From: Hemerocallis citrina
Lineage: Eukaryota > Streptophyta > Magnoliopsida > Asparagales > Asphodelaceae
NCBI GenBank assembly: GCA_017893485.1
Contig: CM030358.1
Location: 249,365,073-249,429,072 of the forward strand
Reading direction: 5' to 3'
Length of the DNA: 64,000 nucleotides
Shown here: positions 30,545-42,285 of the stretch, in pieces
Numbering within the stretch: position 1 is the first letter of the stretch
Layout of the letters: every line of letters starts with the position of its first letter
Translations under genes and position numbers: made by a program
The notes under the pieces: generated by a model
What the model was told of the DNA's origin: nothing
What the model saw: only the letters and a program-made list of their open reading frames with translations
The model's database searches: none

Positions 30545-31183
30545 ATTTCCTATTGATAATGAAAGAGAGGCACATCTTTAGCCTCCGCTACGGTGACCTC
30601 AGTATGGACCTCATCTGGGTTGGCCCCTGCATCAGGAGACCGGGCGTCCTCTCCCCCCTAGAGGAATCTCCTAGGGAGTTAGGAGGGCCTCATCGAACTT
30701 CATGGAGTAGGAGAAGCCTTCGAGAATGAGGTCGGGATACTTCCACTCAACATGTGCAATGGCTTCCTCATACCCCTCATCCTAGGTGAATATCACCCTG
30801 TCGATGGCCTTCTCCTGATTAACTACCAACCCCTTCTCCCTGGCCTTCCAATTGGTTTTCTCCTTCTTCAGCTTGACCCGCTCAGCAAACGTGGAGGTCA
30901 GGTCAGCCCTGAGTGCCTTTCTCGCATTCTCCAAGTCGTTGAACCTCAACTTGAGGTTCTTGCACTCTTCTCGACTAGCTTTGTCCTCCGGTCGGTGAGC
31001 TTAAGGTTGCAGTTGTACTGCCTCCTCATCCCCCCCCCATGAAGAGTAGCATGCGAACCAAAGGAAAAAACACACACAAACTTTTAGTGATTGAAAGAAA
31101 CAAACAAATTTGGAAAATGATACTTACCACCATGTCGTCATGAGCCCACTTCAAGTAGCTCAAGTTGAATGTCTCGGTCACGA
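30545..31183 (-). pseudogene. Tat-lineage antisense ORF, C-terminal half, second copy
   Basis: Reading leftwards from the gap, a first exon piece ends FNLSYLKWAHDDMV at a GTAAGT donor (about 31130). After an intron of about 100 bp the gene continues as a Lys/Glu/Arg-rich coiled coil (EECKNLKLRFNDLENARKAL, TFAERVKLKKEKTNWK), then AHVEWKYPDLILEGF and GANPDEVHTEVTVAE to a stop near 30547. This matches the C-terminal organisation of 'putative gypsy type transposon' proteins that accompany the N-terminal domain seen at 5812-7431. It has at least one frameshift and two in-frame stops. It is antisense to the pol at 28936-29290. Confidence 0.55.
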
Positions 31184-31683
31184 NNNNNNNNNNNNNNNNN
31201 NNNNNNNNNNNNNNNNNNNNNNNNNNNNNNNNNNNNNNNNNNNNNNNNNNNNNNNNNNNNNNNNNNNNNNNNNNNNNNNNNNNNNNNNNNNNNNNNNNNN
31301 NNNNNNNNNNNNNNNNNNNNNNNNNNNNNNNNNNNNNNNNNNNNNNNNNNNNNNNNNNNNNNNNNNNNNNNNNNNNNNNNNNNNNNNNNNNNNNNNNNNN
31401 NNNNNNNNNNNNNNNNNNNNNNNNNNNNNNNNNNNNNNNNNNNNNNNNNNNNNNNNNNNNNNNNNNNNNNNNNNNNNNNNNNNNNNNNNNNNNNNNNNNN
31501 NNNNNNNNNNNNNNNNNNNNNNNNNNNNNNNNNNNNNNNNNNNNNNNNNNNNNNNNNNNNNNNNNNNNNNNNNNNNNNNNNNNNNNNNNNNNNNNNNNNN
31601 NNNNNNNNNNNNNNNNNNNNNNNNNNNNNNNNNNNNNNNNNNNNNNNNNNNNNNNNNNNNNNNNNNNNNNNNNNNNNNNNNNN
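31184..31683. other. Assembly gap (500 N)
   Basis: Placeholder of 500 N. The left side is inside the Tat antisense gene; the right side is a chromovirus LTR. The LTR start and its left target duplication are lost in the gap. Confidence 1.
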
Positions 31684-32052
31684 TTTTACTAATAAAAAGT
31701 TATCTTTATATATATACTAGTAAGTATATATATGTGTTGTATCAGTTTTGTGCACTTGTACAAAATCGTGTAAAATACGTTTTTGAGAAAACGTCTGGAA
31801 AATCCCGGATAAATATTAGAAATTATTATTTTATTATTATTTTCAAAATTGAAATATTTTTGGTGGATATTACCCATTTTTTTAATAAATAGTATCTGTA
31901 TAAATATACCAGTCTGTATACATTTGTATTGTATCAAATTTGGTACTATAATCTTCCAAGTCGATAATAAAATTTATTTTATAATTATTTTCAGAATTAA
32001 TTTGTTTTTATACGGATATACGGATTATGCGGTTTAACAAACGAAAATTATC

Positions 32053-32108
<56 letters not shown>
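32053..32108. repeat. TA microsatellite
   Basis: About 27 TA units upstream of the TATA box of the long LTR. Confidence 0.95.
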
Positions 32109-32111
<3 letters not shown>

Positions 32112-32397
32112 TTGATTTCGTACATTTGTACAAATCATGTAGTATGTGTTTTGGAAAAAAAAATATCTTATTTTGTCATGATTAATCAAAATTGGATGGC
32201 TAGGATTTGTTTGGAGGCTTAAACCTAGGGTTTAGAATTAATGAGATACATAAGAGTATTAATAAGTGGATTTCTACTAGAACCCTTTCTTCCACCTCAC
32301 CCCTCCACCTCATCAATCTTTGGCCGGCCAACTTGCTCCAAGGGGGTTTTTGATTAATCCCTTGGTGCATTTGCACTCTCCCCCTTCTCATTCCTTC

Positions 32398-32405
32398 TAT
32401 AAATA
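32398..32405 (+). promoter_or_regulatory. TATA box of the long LTR
   Basis: CTATAAATACCCC, with the transcript start expected in the CTCTTGTCTCATTCACAAG stretch that follows. Confidence 0.6.
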
Positions 32406-33659
32406 CCCCTCCCCTTCACCTCTTGTCTCATTCACAAGAAAAAAATAGAGAGGAAAAGAAAGAGAAGAAAACCCTAATTTGAGAGTTCTTCATCAAAGGT
32501 TGTAGTAGAAGCTAGGAGGAAGGAGAAGGTGCCTGTCTAGTTCTTCCTACAAAGAGAATCAAAGGTAGGGGTTCTCTACTTCTCTTTGTTGTGTTTTTGT
32601 TCTCTTTTATTTATGATTGTTGTATATGTAGAAAGAACCCATCTTTAGGGTTAACTATTGGTTGTATGTGAAAAAAAATCCATCTTTAGGGTTAATTATT
32701 GTTGCTTGTGAGAAAGAACCCATCTTATGATGTTTTGTTGTTGTAGGTTAAAAAGAACTCATCTTTATGATGTGTGGTTTGTAAGTGTATGTTTCTAAAT
32801 AACTTGGACTAAATCCTAATCATAAATATGGTTGTAGGGATCAAAATGATCCCATGGAAATATGGATGGTAGAACTCAAATAAATGGCATAAAGATTGAG
32901 TCTTTAAGACTTGTTATGGTTATTTTTTTTGCTAAACTGACAACTTGGACTAATTATATGTGCATATGAGTAGTGTGAGTCAAAAAAGGACTACATGAAG
33001 AGTTTTGAATGTAGAACTTACTAAAAGCACATAAAGATGGAATCTTTAACCTTGTTATGATTATTGTTGTTGTTATGGTTATTTTTGTTAACACAAACTA
33101 TGACAACTTGGACCTAAACTATGAGCATATAAAGATTGTGTAGTAAAAAAAATACTTACATACCCATTCCAGGGTTGTAGAACTCAACAAGCTAACAAAA
33201 GATAAGTCTTTTTTGGTTGTATGTTTCTCTCTACTTGTTAAAAATCTAGTCCTAGGTAAATTTAGTTCATGAAAGATTAAGCTTCTATTTTGCTTCTAGA
33301 TTGTGAAAGATTAAGCTTCCATTTTGCTTCTATAATTGCAAAAGATTAGTTCTTTTATGTTTATTTAACTTTTATGGTAGAAAATATTAGTTCTTTTGTA
33401 GCATGTCTATTTTGCTTTTATGATAGAAATGATTACTTCTTTTCATATTGTATGTAGGAACTTGTAGGTTGAAGAAAAGTGGGTTTGTAATATGTAGGAA
33501 TTATTAGATTCAATAAAAGTAGGTTTTGTAATATGTAGAACTTGTAGATTAAGTAAAGTAGATTTGTAATATATGGATAGTTGTAATTCATAAAACAAGT
33601 AGTGTTTGTAATATGTAAGAAATTGTAATTCAGAAAAGAGCTAGTTTATGTAATAGTTA

Positions 33660-35560
33660 GATAAAGTCCTTAGTAGTTTTTATGAGTTTAGAATCCATGC
33701 TTGAGTTATTATAGTTGTTGTGGTAAAGAACCCACGCTTGAGTTATTGTAGTTGTTCTAGTAAAGAACCCATACTTGAGTTGTTGTAGTAGTTCTAGTAA
33801 AGAACCCATGCTTGAGTTGCTAGTAAAAAACCCATGCTTGAGTTGCTAATTATTGTAGTAAAGAACCATGCTTAAGTTGTTGCAGGTTGTTGTAGTAAAG
33901 AATTCATGCTTGAGTTGTTGTAGTAAGAAACCCATGCTTGAGTTGCTAATTATTGTAGTAAAGAACCATGCTTAAGTTGTTGTAGGTTGTAGTAAAGAAA
34001 CCATGCTTGAGTTGCTAATTATTGTAGAAAGAAACCATGCTTGAGTTGTTGTAGTAAGAAACCCATGCTTAAGTTGTATGTGCTAAAGAAACCATGCTTA
34101 AGTTGTTGTAGGTTGTTGTAGTAAAAAAAAATCATGCTTGAGTTGCTAATTATTGTAGTAAAGAACCATGCTTGAGTTGCTAGTAAAGAACCCATGCTTG
34201 AGTTGCTAATTATTGTAGAAAGAAACCATGCTTGAGTTGTTGTAGTAAGAAACTCATGCTTAAGTTGTATGTGCTAAGAGCATCCACAGTCGTTTGCTAT
34301 ATTTGCCAATTTGCCATTTTTGAGAAACAAATCGCTGCAGTCATTTGCTATTTTGCCATATTTTGGCAAAATCGCTACAGTCGCTTCTCATTTCTGAGAA
34401 ACAAAATTGCGATTCTCAAATTATAAGAGACGGGACAACATTTCTCGTTCCAATTTTTTTTATTTTTTAAATGACGTCGGACGATACAACATGTATCGTC
34501 CCAATTATTTTATTTTTTTTAATAGCGTCAGACGATACAACATGTATCATCCCAATTATTTTATTTTTTTTAATAGCGTCGAACGATACAACATGTATCG
34601 TCACTTTTTTTTTATAGATCTAACAGTCAGATTCACCGAGAAAAAAAAAGAAAAATTCTCGGACGGGACAACATGTCCTATCCAGGAATTGAGGAGGGGT
34701 TAGTGGGTAGGTTAGGATAATTAATTAGGTTTAGTAGGTTTTCAATTAGGTTTAGGTATTATTATATTATTTATTTTATTTAATTAACATATTTTAATAG
34801 TTAATCAGTAATTAATTTTTTTTTTAAACGAAAGAGACGATACAACATGTATCGTCTCTTCCTTTTTTTTTAAAAAAAAATGCGTGACGGTAAATGTTCT
34901 ATCGCAAAATTTTTTTAAATTTTGAGAGGGACGAGACATGTTGTCTCGTCTTTTTTTTAATTATTTTACGCTTCAACGGACGATACAACATCTATCGTCC
35001 GACTATAAAAATGAAAAAAATATAGCAAACAACCACTGCAGAACATTTTGCTAAATGCTAATACTGTAGCTGCAATTTTTTAAAATTTGAGAAATACCAT
35101 TGTGGATGCTCTAAAGAAACCATGCTTAAGTTGTTGTAGGTTGTTGTAGTAGAGAATTCATGCTTGAGTCGTTGTAGCAAGAAACCCATCCTTGAGTTGC
35201 TTATTATTATAGTGAAGAACCATGCTTAAATTATTGTAGGTTATTGTAGAAAAGAATATATGCTTGAGTTGCTAGTAAAGAACCCATGCTTGAGTTGCTA
35301 GTAAAGAACCCATGCTTGAGTTGCTAATTATTGTAGTGAAGAACCATTCTTAAGTTGTTGTAGGTTGTTGTAGTAAGAAACCATGCTTGAGTTATTATAG
35401 TTTTTCTAGTAAAGAACCCATGCTTGAGTTATTGTAGTTGTTGTAGTAAAGAACCCATGCTTGAGTTATTGTAGTTGTTCTAGTAAAGAACTCATGCTTG
35501 AGTTGTTGTAGTAGTTCTAGTAAAGAACCCATGCTTAAGTTGTATGTTGTAGTGGTTTTA
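33660..35560. repeat. Minisatellite of AAAGAACCCATGCTTGAGTTG units, split by a MITE
   Basis: A core of about 21 bp with spacers of 10-20 bp (GTTGTAGTTGTTCTAGTA, CTAATTATTGTAGT) is repeated some 25 times. Higher-order blocks repeat too: TTGCTAATTATTGTAG follows the core in many units. The array runs 33660-34277 and resumes at 35112 after the MITE. Similar but weaker units (AAGAACCCATCTTTA) are seen from 32630 to 32770. Non-coding. Confidence 0.85.
34278..35111. mobile_element. Harbinger-like MITE with exact TAA target duplication
   Basis: Starts GAGCATCCACAGTCGTTTGC and ends CATTGTGGATGCTC, an 11-bp perfect terminal inverted repeat. TAA flanks both sides (34275-34277 and 35112-35114). The empty site GTGCTAAAGAAACCATGC is present in the same array at 34081, which confirms both borders. 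The 834-bp body carries repeated GACGATACAACATGTATCGTC palindromes (for example near 34485, 34525, 34585, 34840, 34985) and no protein. PIF/Harbinger elements create TWA duplications of this kind. Confidence 0.88.
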
Positions 35561-37450
35561 GTTAAATTCTAAAAGAAACCCATGAGTTTAGCTTGCATGC
35601 TAATCCAATTGAACTCTTGAAATGAACCCATGTTCCATATTTGTTCTAGTTCAATTTTTAAGAAGAAACCCATGAAACTAGCTCCATGATAGTTCCAGCT
35701 TGAATTGGCAAGGAACCCATGCATTTAGGTTCTAGGTGGTTCTAGCTCAATCTTGAGAAAGAACCCATGAACCTAGTCGCATGTTGTCCTAGTTCAAATT
35801 TGAAAAAAAGAACTCATTAATTCTAGTTGTATGTGGTTCTAATTGAAATTGGACCATATAATGTGAGCATGCTTCATCTTCATTGTATGGGTAATAATGG
35901 TTGGGAAAGTCACTAGTATTGTTAGCTCAATAAAAGTTCGTCTAGGGTCTTATAGTTACCATAGGGATCATCAACCATCAAGACTTGTATCTTACCACCT
36001 TGGAAACTATGGATAAATCACACCTCGAGCACCGACGGATCTTAACTAATGTGGGTTAATCGCGGGCCGAGAATGTTGATGAGATCCGAGTTAGGGGTAG
36101 TGATGAGTGAGGAGATCCCGTCACCGGTGTCTTGGATCGATAGGCCATGAGTTGTACCGGGATAATCTTAAGAAAGTTCTTATTGAAAATCCCATAAGAT
36201 TGTATAAGTTTAGTGACATCGTTAGGGTAGTAACTTATGGCTATTACTACTTAACCTTTACTTATTATCATTTTCGCCGAAGGGAAAGAGTTGGTGTTAA
36301 GGATGATACCTTATGATCCGACCTGTCCTATAGGCCGACTCTAAGCGGTGTTATTGGTTGTACCCTTCTTGTCAAAGGGATACGGTCTGTGATTTCTCAC
36401 GAGTTGGGAGCACGGGAACCGTATCTCGTCTGTTAATTTCTAAAGTGCCTTCATAAGGTCGGGAGCAATTCCTGTCGGAGCCAGGGGGATGGACCCCCGG
36501 AATTCCGTCATATTCTATATCTAAGGGTGAGAAGCCATAGACTACGGTCTATCAGCTAGGGGGCCACAGGGGATGCTTCGAGCTAACTTGCGCTGCGGAA
36601 ACCCCAAAGATTCATCATATTTTTGAGCGAGGATCGGTACGCCGGGTAGTAGTGGCAAACATAGACACCATGATCTGATTCTGGATGGCGTGATTAGACC
36701 GTTTCGAGGCAACCTCATCAGTCACGTCGTGTCTTCAGAAACAAGTCGAGTACAAGAGTAGAATTCATGATGTGGGTTCAAATCCCTATATATGAAGAAA
36801 CGGCTTGATATGGGGCGTATGTAGTATGAGCTGCATACTATTCCAGAGTCTTGCTTGCATTAGAATAAGTGCATCATTGCGTTAGTTAATCATGCATCAG
36901 AGTCTAAGTCATAGCATACACTGACATCAATTATATATACACGTTTCTCTTTTTATCAATATGTTTTCTTAAACTGGAGAATCGCTGCTAGTCATCAGCC
37001 TTAAAGCGTCGGTATATGTACTGACGTCCCCATTTTAATAAGTATTAGATTGCAAAGCTGCAGGTACATGATTCAGGAGGACCCAAGGCAAGAGAAGCAA
37101 GAGTCGATTTTATTTTCCGCTGTAATATATGTTGTTTACTACTGTTCCATTTGTAACAATTGTTGTAATTTATTTAATTGTTGGGAAGCATCCAAGTGAA
37201 GTACCAAGTGTTGTTCTTTATTCATTGTACTCTGATGTAATTTGTTGAGAGTTGTAACACTTGAGCTTGTAAAGGTATTATTGTAACACTAATGTAATGT
37301 ATTGCAGTTTTATAACATTCGGACTTGTAATACATTTGTGTTGAATAAAAAGTTTTAAATTTTCCTGTTTTTCTGTGTATTGTGGCTAATTGAAGGAAAT
37401 ATTCTGGCTTATGTCACGGTTTCCCAGTATATGAAAATCGGGGCATTACA

Positions 37451-37566
37451 TTTAGTATCTAAATGTTTACTTGATTATATGCACCTGAACCTGTGTTATG
37501 GGACACATGATTACGTGCATTTGATAAGATTAATAAAACAATGATAGTCTTAAGATTAACACTAAG
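37451..37566. other. Fragment of another LTR family
   Basis: TTTACTTGATTATATGCACC...GGGACACATGATTACGTGCAT resembles 28117-28180. It is the right-hand remainder of the sequence into which the long LTR inserted. Confidence 0.5.
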
Positions 37567-38331
37567 CAGTGAAATCCAAATATTCAACCGGGTCGACCCG
37601 CGAACGCATTCAGGTCGAACCTGTTTCGGGTCGCGCCAAATCGCTGGTTGGCCCGAGTTAAGTATGTATATATATTTTGGAATAAGTTTGTTAATATTTT
37701 AAATTTTATATAAAATGAGTGTGAACAAAAAAATTAATTGCTCACTACCCAGTACTCAATTGGCCCACCCCACTCTAGCTATTTATAGCCAATTTCACAT
37801 CCTTACTTCTCTCATCTCACCAATGTGGGACTAAATATATTTGGATTTTAAACTTTGAAAACTTTTAGTCCCACATTGGTGAGATGAGAGAAGTAAGCAG
37901 GTGGGTTGGCTATAAATTTCTAGGGTGGGGGTTGTCTAATTCAGTAGTGGGTATTAATAAATTAATTTTGATGTTCACACTCATTTTTATAAAATTTTGA
38001 AATATTTTAGAGTATATCTATATGCATATATACATATATATTTACAGTATATATATATATATACATATATACATATATTTTGTAGCAAAATAAGATTAAA
38101 AAAATAAACCGAAAAAAAAATCAAAACAGGTCAAACTCACAGGTCGGATCAAAACCAGTCGGTTGACCTGCGGGTTGGCGGTCGGGTTCGCGGGTCGGGT
38201 CGAGCGAGTTGGGTTTACAAATTTATCGACCCGGGTCGATCCGTGGGTTCGACCTGGACCCGAATTGCTTAATTGCAGGCCGGGTTAGAGTAGGCGGGTC
38301 GTGTGTCAACCCGGCCTGGTTTCCATCACTA
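37567..38331. mobile_element. hAT-like MITE rich in GGGTCGGGTCG motifs
   Basis: The left end is CAGTGAAATCCAAATATTCAACC; the complement of the right end is TAGTGATGGAAACCAGGCCGG. Both then have GGGTCGACxC-like runs, which makes an imperfect inverted repeat. YAGTGATGGAAA ends are common among hAT MITEs, but no clean 8-bp target duplication is visible, so the class is tentative. A second, smaller palindrome is nested inside. Confidence 0.45.
37694..38011. mobile_element. Hairpin MITE nested in the hAT-like element
   Basis: A near-perfect palindrome. The arms AAAATGAGTGTGAACA ... GCTCACTACCCAGTACTCAA and their inverse flank a centre at about 37845, where CTTCTCTCATCTCACCAATG is followed after about 35 bp by its inverse. 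The whole 320 bp could fold into one long hairpin. No coding potential. Confidence 0.75.
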
Positions 38332-38659
38332 TCCGGACCCATATCTTCCCTCTTCCTATTATGTACCATCCCCGGGTAGCTTCTACCACACCCCAGCAGT
38401 GCCTGCCCAAGCATCAATGCAGGCAAACATTTTATGCATTATCGTTGAAAATATACAATCATGATTACGGAAACAAAAATTATTGCGGTCGAGCCACAGA
38501 GTCCACAAGGCAGTATCCATTGAAATGTCCTAAGTTACTCTTGTTGTAGAATATGATACAACTCGCAGTGCTAACAGCGAAACACACACACCACAAGCAA
38601 CAGAAACTCCTAAGAACTAGATGCACCAAGAATAAGCCACCACAATAATCATAAGATCT
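38332..38659. other. Unassigned spacer
   Basis: Mixed composition without recognisable frame or repeat. Somewhere in or near it is the truncated edge of the copia LTR. Confidence 0.35.
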
Positions 38660-39700
38660 CATAAGAATACAATAATATGCAGAGATAACTAATACTTCTT
38701 ATTCCCGAATAAATACAAAGATTATATACAACTCTCAGTCTCTCTCTCACACATTTGAAACACTCGGCACGTACCCTTCTTGAAGTTAAGCAATGATAAT
38801 GATTCAACTTCATCAACACTTGATAACCCTATAGTTCACATCTACTGCTATATATATAGCTTGCAAGTAAACCCTAAAAGATAAATACAAATACAGCTTA
38901 TTGGACCCAAAATCCGAAAACCCAAATAACATACAATGCCGATGTCAGTCGACCGCACTTTGAGTCGGTTGACCGCAACGTGTCATGCCAACACCTGAGG
39001 CCTGGTCGGTCGACCTGCTCGCTCTCTGTTGGAACCCTGTACACTCGAAGAACACCTAGCAACCTAGGTCGGTCGACCGCACATTTGGTCAATCGACCGC
39101 AACCCCTCCAGCTGCACATCTTCTAATTGTCTTCTCTAGTTGTCTTTGTCTTCTCATCTTCTTCTCAAACTTCAAGAACTCTCGTGTCTTCTTATATTTG
39201 AGACTACAATCCTAACAGCTCTCTCCTCTCTCTTGATAACACTCATCCTGCAGTCACCCCAAAGATCATTCAAAGATTTTGGACACTGTAAGGTTCCGAA
39301 ACCTAAACAAACAACCTCTCACGCTAGCTTGGCTCTAGGGCATGTGTGTGATGTGTCCTCCTCCGAACTGCACCTAGTGCACATAACCTCGTTGAGTATA
39401 TTCCTTATTCCCAGGTTAGTCTTTACAGAGGTTGGCATTCTTTGCCCCAATCCACAAAAAATACAGATCTTGATATCTTCCTCTTTTGCTTGTGGATCAA
39501 TTAATCAAGAATTCTTTTTGAATATCTTCCTCTTTTGCTTGTGTTTGCCATTATTCTTTATTGCTTTCCTCGTTTGTATATTTGGGAATCTCTCTTGGAT
39601 CTCTTTTTGATGTTATTTGATCCTAAAAATCTGACATACTAAATTCAAACTTATTAGAATGAGTGAGCACATTTTGTGCACACCAAACTAGGAGTCAACA
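38660..39700 (-). mobile_element. Ty1/copia 3' LTR, minus orientation, truncated
   Basis: On the minus strand it starts TGTTGACTCCTAGTTTGG directly after the polypurine tract AAAAGGGGGAGAT (complement of 39701-39713). It contains CTCTCGTGTGTGAGAGAG-like leader sequence near 38740-38760 and a TATATATATAGC motif at 38850-38862. The matching end of the 5' LTR, TGTAAATCACCCTGAGG (55830), is not found here, so the left side is truncated, and the 38660 limit is approximate. Copies of CGGTCGACCG occur at 38945-39085. Confidence 0.55.
38945..39085. repeat. TCGGTCGACCGCA repeats in the copia LTR
   Basis: About five copies of (T)CGGTCGACCGCA or close variants (near 38947, 38964, 39005, 39068, 39090), related to blocks at 40198-40412 and in the chromovirus solo LTR at 21605-21860. 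Confidence 0.7.
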
Positions 39701-40463
39701 ATCTCCCCCTTTTGGTGTGAACAAAACATGCATGAATATTTGAAAATTTAAAGCACAACATATGAATACTCCCCCTTAATTTAGTATATCCTGTAATACA
39801 GATTTCATATAAATAATTTGAAGATTTGAAGATATATGAAATCAGAAGAGAAAGCATATTGAAAACATTCAATAATTCTCCCTCTTTTTGGAACACACCA
39901 AGAGGGGATTAATAGAGAAGAAATAAGGAAAATAAGCCTTGGAAAGTTCGTAGAATAAATTATCAATGAAAACACCAAAGAGAAAACATTTTAGGATGTT
40001 ACAATGAATACAATCATGTAAAAAAAATGGAAGGGAACCTTCTTACATGATACTGTTGATGGCGAGACTCTTTGCTATACAGTGAGAGCTCTTCATAATA
40101 ATGTCGATTCGAGATTCTCCCCAATACACATGAAAGCACCAAATTTTTGAGAGAGTAACAATAATTTTATAAGACCGAAAAATAGGCCAGAGAGAGAACC
40201 GGTCAACTGCTCGGTCGACCGTACTCTGCGGTTTTTCAAAAGACTTCCAGAGAGCATATCGGTCGACTGCACAGTCGATCGCAAAACCAATAGAACCCAC
40301 AGAGAGCGAACCGGTCGACCGTACGGTTGGTCGAAATAAGAAAAAGTTAATTGAGATGAAAAGTAATAAAAAACTGAGAGCATGCCGGTCGACTGTACAG
40401 TCGATCGACCAAAAAAAATGTTTAGGCAGAAAGATCAATAATATTTAGTGCTCCTCTCAAGAA
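39701..40463 (-). promoter_or_regulatory. Copia 3' untranslated region with polypurine tract and GTCGAC repeats
   Basis: On the minus strand, after the RNase H stop, the region carries four or five CGGTCGACTG/CAGTCGATCG pairs (40198-40412), then an A/G-rich stretch and the polypurine tract AAAAGGGGGAGAT next to the LTR. A second CTCCCCC-type purine tract is at 39770. No frame with known domains is present. Confidence 0.55.
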
Positions 40464-42285
40464 TTAAAAACGTTTGTCGTCTAATGGTTTTGTAAAAATA
40501 TCAGCAAGTTGCGATTCAGTAGCAATATACTCAAGTAAAATATCCCCCTTTTGAAATTGATCTTTAATGAAATGATACCTAATATCAATGTGTTTCGTGC
40601 GACTGTGTTGGTCAGAATTTTTGGTCATATGAACGGTGCTAGTGTTGTCACATATTAATGGAATATGATCAAAGAATACCTTATAATCCTCGAGGGTATG
40701 TTTCATCCATAATACCTGCGCACAACAGGCTCCTGCCGCAATGTACTCAGCTTCGGCAGTAGAAAGAGTGATAGAATTTTGCTTCTTGGATGCCCACAAG
40801 ACAAGGCAGTCTTCCAAGAAGTGACATGTACCACTAGTGCTCTTTCTATCTGTCAAGCTTCCGGCATAATCTGCATCAGAGTATCCTACAAGAGAAAAAT
40901 TTCTATTTTTCGGGTACCAAAGACCAGTATTTGGTGTGCCTTTGAGATATCGAATGATAAGCTTAACGGTAACCAAATGTGATTCTTTGGGACACTATTG
41001 AAAACGTGCACATAAACAGACACTAAACATAATATCAGGACAGGATGCAGTAATATAAAGTAAACTGCCGATCATACCTCTACAAGTAGATATATCAACA
41101 TTGTTACCAGAGTCGTCTTTGGATAGCTTAGTGGTAGTGGCCATCGGAGTTTTGTAAGCATTAGCATTTTCAAGTCCGATCTTCTTGACAAGTTCTTTTG
41201 CGTATTTGGCTTGGTTTATGAATATGCCATCCTTTCTTTGTTGTATTTGAAATTCAAGGAAATACGTTAGTTCTCCCATCATACTCATTTTGATCTCATC
41301 CTGCATTTGCTTTGAAAACTCCTTGCAAAGATTTTCATTAGTGGATCCATATAATATCATCAACATAAATTTGAACGATTAAAATATCTTTAAAAACATG
41401 CTTTATAAATAGTATAATATCTACTTTTCCTTTAGAAAATCCTATGTGAAGAAGAAATGAACTCAGCCGTTCATACCAAACACGAGAGGCTTGCTTCAAA
41501 CCATAAAGAGCTTTATCAAGCTGAAAAGCATGGTTTGGGTGTGTGGGAACAATGAATCCCGGTGGTTGTGCCACATAAACTTCTTTCGAAGTAAATCCAT
41601 TTAAAAATGCACTTTTAACATCCATTTAAAAAAGAGTAAAATCCATATATGCAGCAAAAGCAAGTAAAATATGAATGACTTCAAGCCTAGCAACTGGTGC
41701 AAAAGTTTCATCAAAATCTACACCCTCTTGTTGATTATAATCTTGTGCAACGAGACGGGCCTTATTCCTAGTGATGGAACCAGATTCGTCTAACTTGTTC
41801 CTAAACACCCACTTAGTGCCAAGTATAGTCCTATTGTGAGGTCGAGGAACAAGTCTCCATACTTGATTCCGTTCGAATTGATTAAGTTCTTCTTTTATTG
41901 CAATGATCCAATTATTATCTTGCAATGGCTCCTTAATGTTCTTAGGTTCAAGTATGGAATCGAAAGCGATAAAACACATAAAATTTTGAGCTTGAGTGCG
42001 AGTAGTTATCCCTTTGGACATATCACTTCGTATAAGAGATGGTGGATGACTAGACATGATTTTCCATGTGGGACGTCTCTCACTTGTTGAACCTTGATGT
42101 TGTATATTTTCATCTTCCATGACATCAATTTGTTGTGTAGGAATCTCATTGATTTGATTTTTGGGTTCATCTTCGTCTTGAAGCACCACTTGATTTTGAT
42201 CATTTTCTTGTGGTTCTTCTTCAATATGAACCTGTTTCTTTTCGACACAGACCTCGGATTGGCATGACTCACACGGTTTGTCTTT
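40464..42285 (-). pseudogene. Ty1/copia reverse transcriptase and RNase H remnant
   Basis: Minus strand, in three adjoining frames. The RT N-part (42189 to 41626) shows NQVWRLVPRP, TKWVFRNKLDE, KARLVAQDYNQQEGVDF and ETFAPVARLE. The next part has DVKSAFLNGF, QPPGF and LDKALYGLKQA, and the catalytic YVDD is intact (41356-41370). RNase H follows with YSDADYAGS, RKSTSGTCHFL, STAEAEYIAA and QLADIFTKPL. Frame breaks occur near 41625 and 41350, and a stop near 40990. Together with gag at 54189-55789 this is one copia element, of Sirevirus-like type judged by gag. The proteins would reverse-transcribe element RNA if intact. Confidence 0.85.

Larger units (their letters stand above)
31684..37450 (+). 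mobile_element. Very long chromovirus-type LTR, start in the gap
   Basis: It ends CAGTATATGAAAATCGGGGCATTACA. A TATA box (32398-32405) in CTTCTATAAATACCCCTCCCC is followed by CTCATTCACAAGAAAAA and an A/G-rich leader, as in the LTR at 43131. The body contains a minisatellite of AAAGAACCCATGCTTGAGTTG units and a Harbinger-like MITE (34278-35111). The GC-richer 36000-36700 stretch (GGATCGGTACGCCGGG and similar) has no visible frame of interest. Excluding the MITE, about 4.9 kb remain, long even for this lineage. There is no internal retrotransposon domain to the right, so it is probably a solo or truncated LTR. The right flank (37451-37566) resembles 28100-28215, showing that it inserted into another LTR. 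Confidence 0.6.

Noticed and set aside
31110..31892. A 260-codon frame across the second N gap
   Set aside because: About two thirds is unknown sequence; the two sides belong to different transposons.
33660..35560. CRISPR-like or leucine-rich repeat gene
   Set aside because: Short core with repeated, not unique, spacers; no frame stays open. Minisatellite within an LTR.
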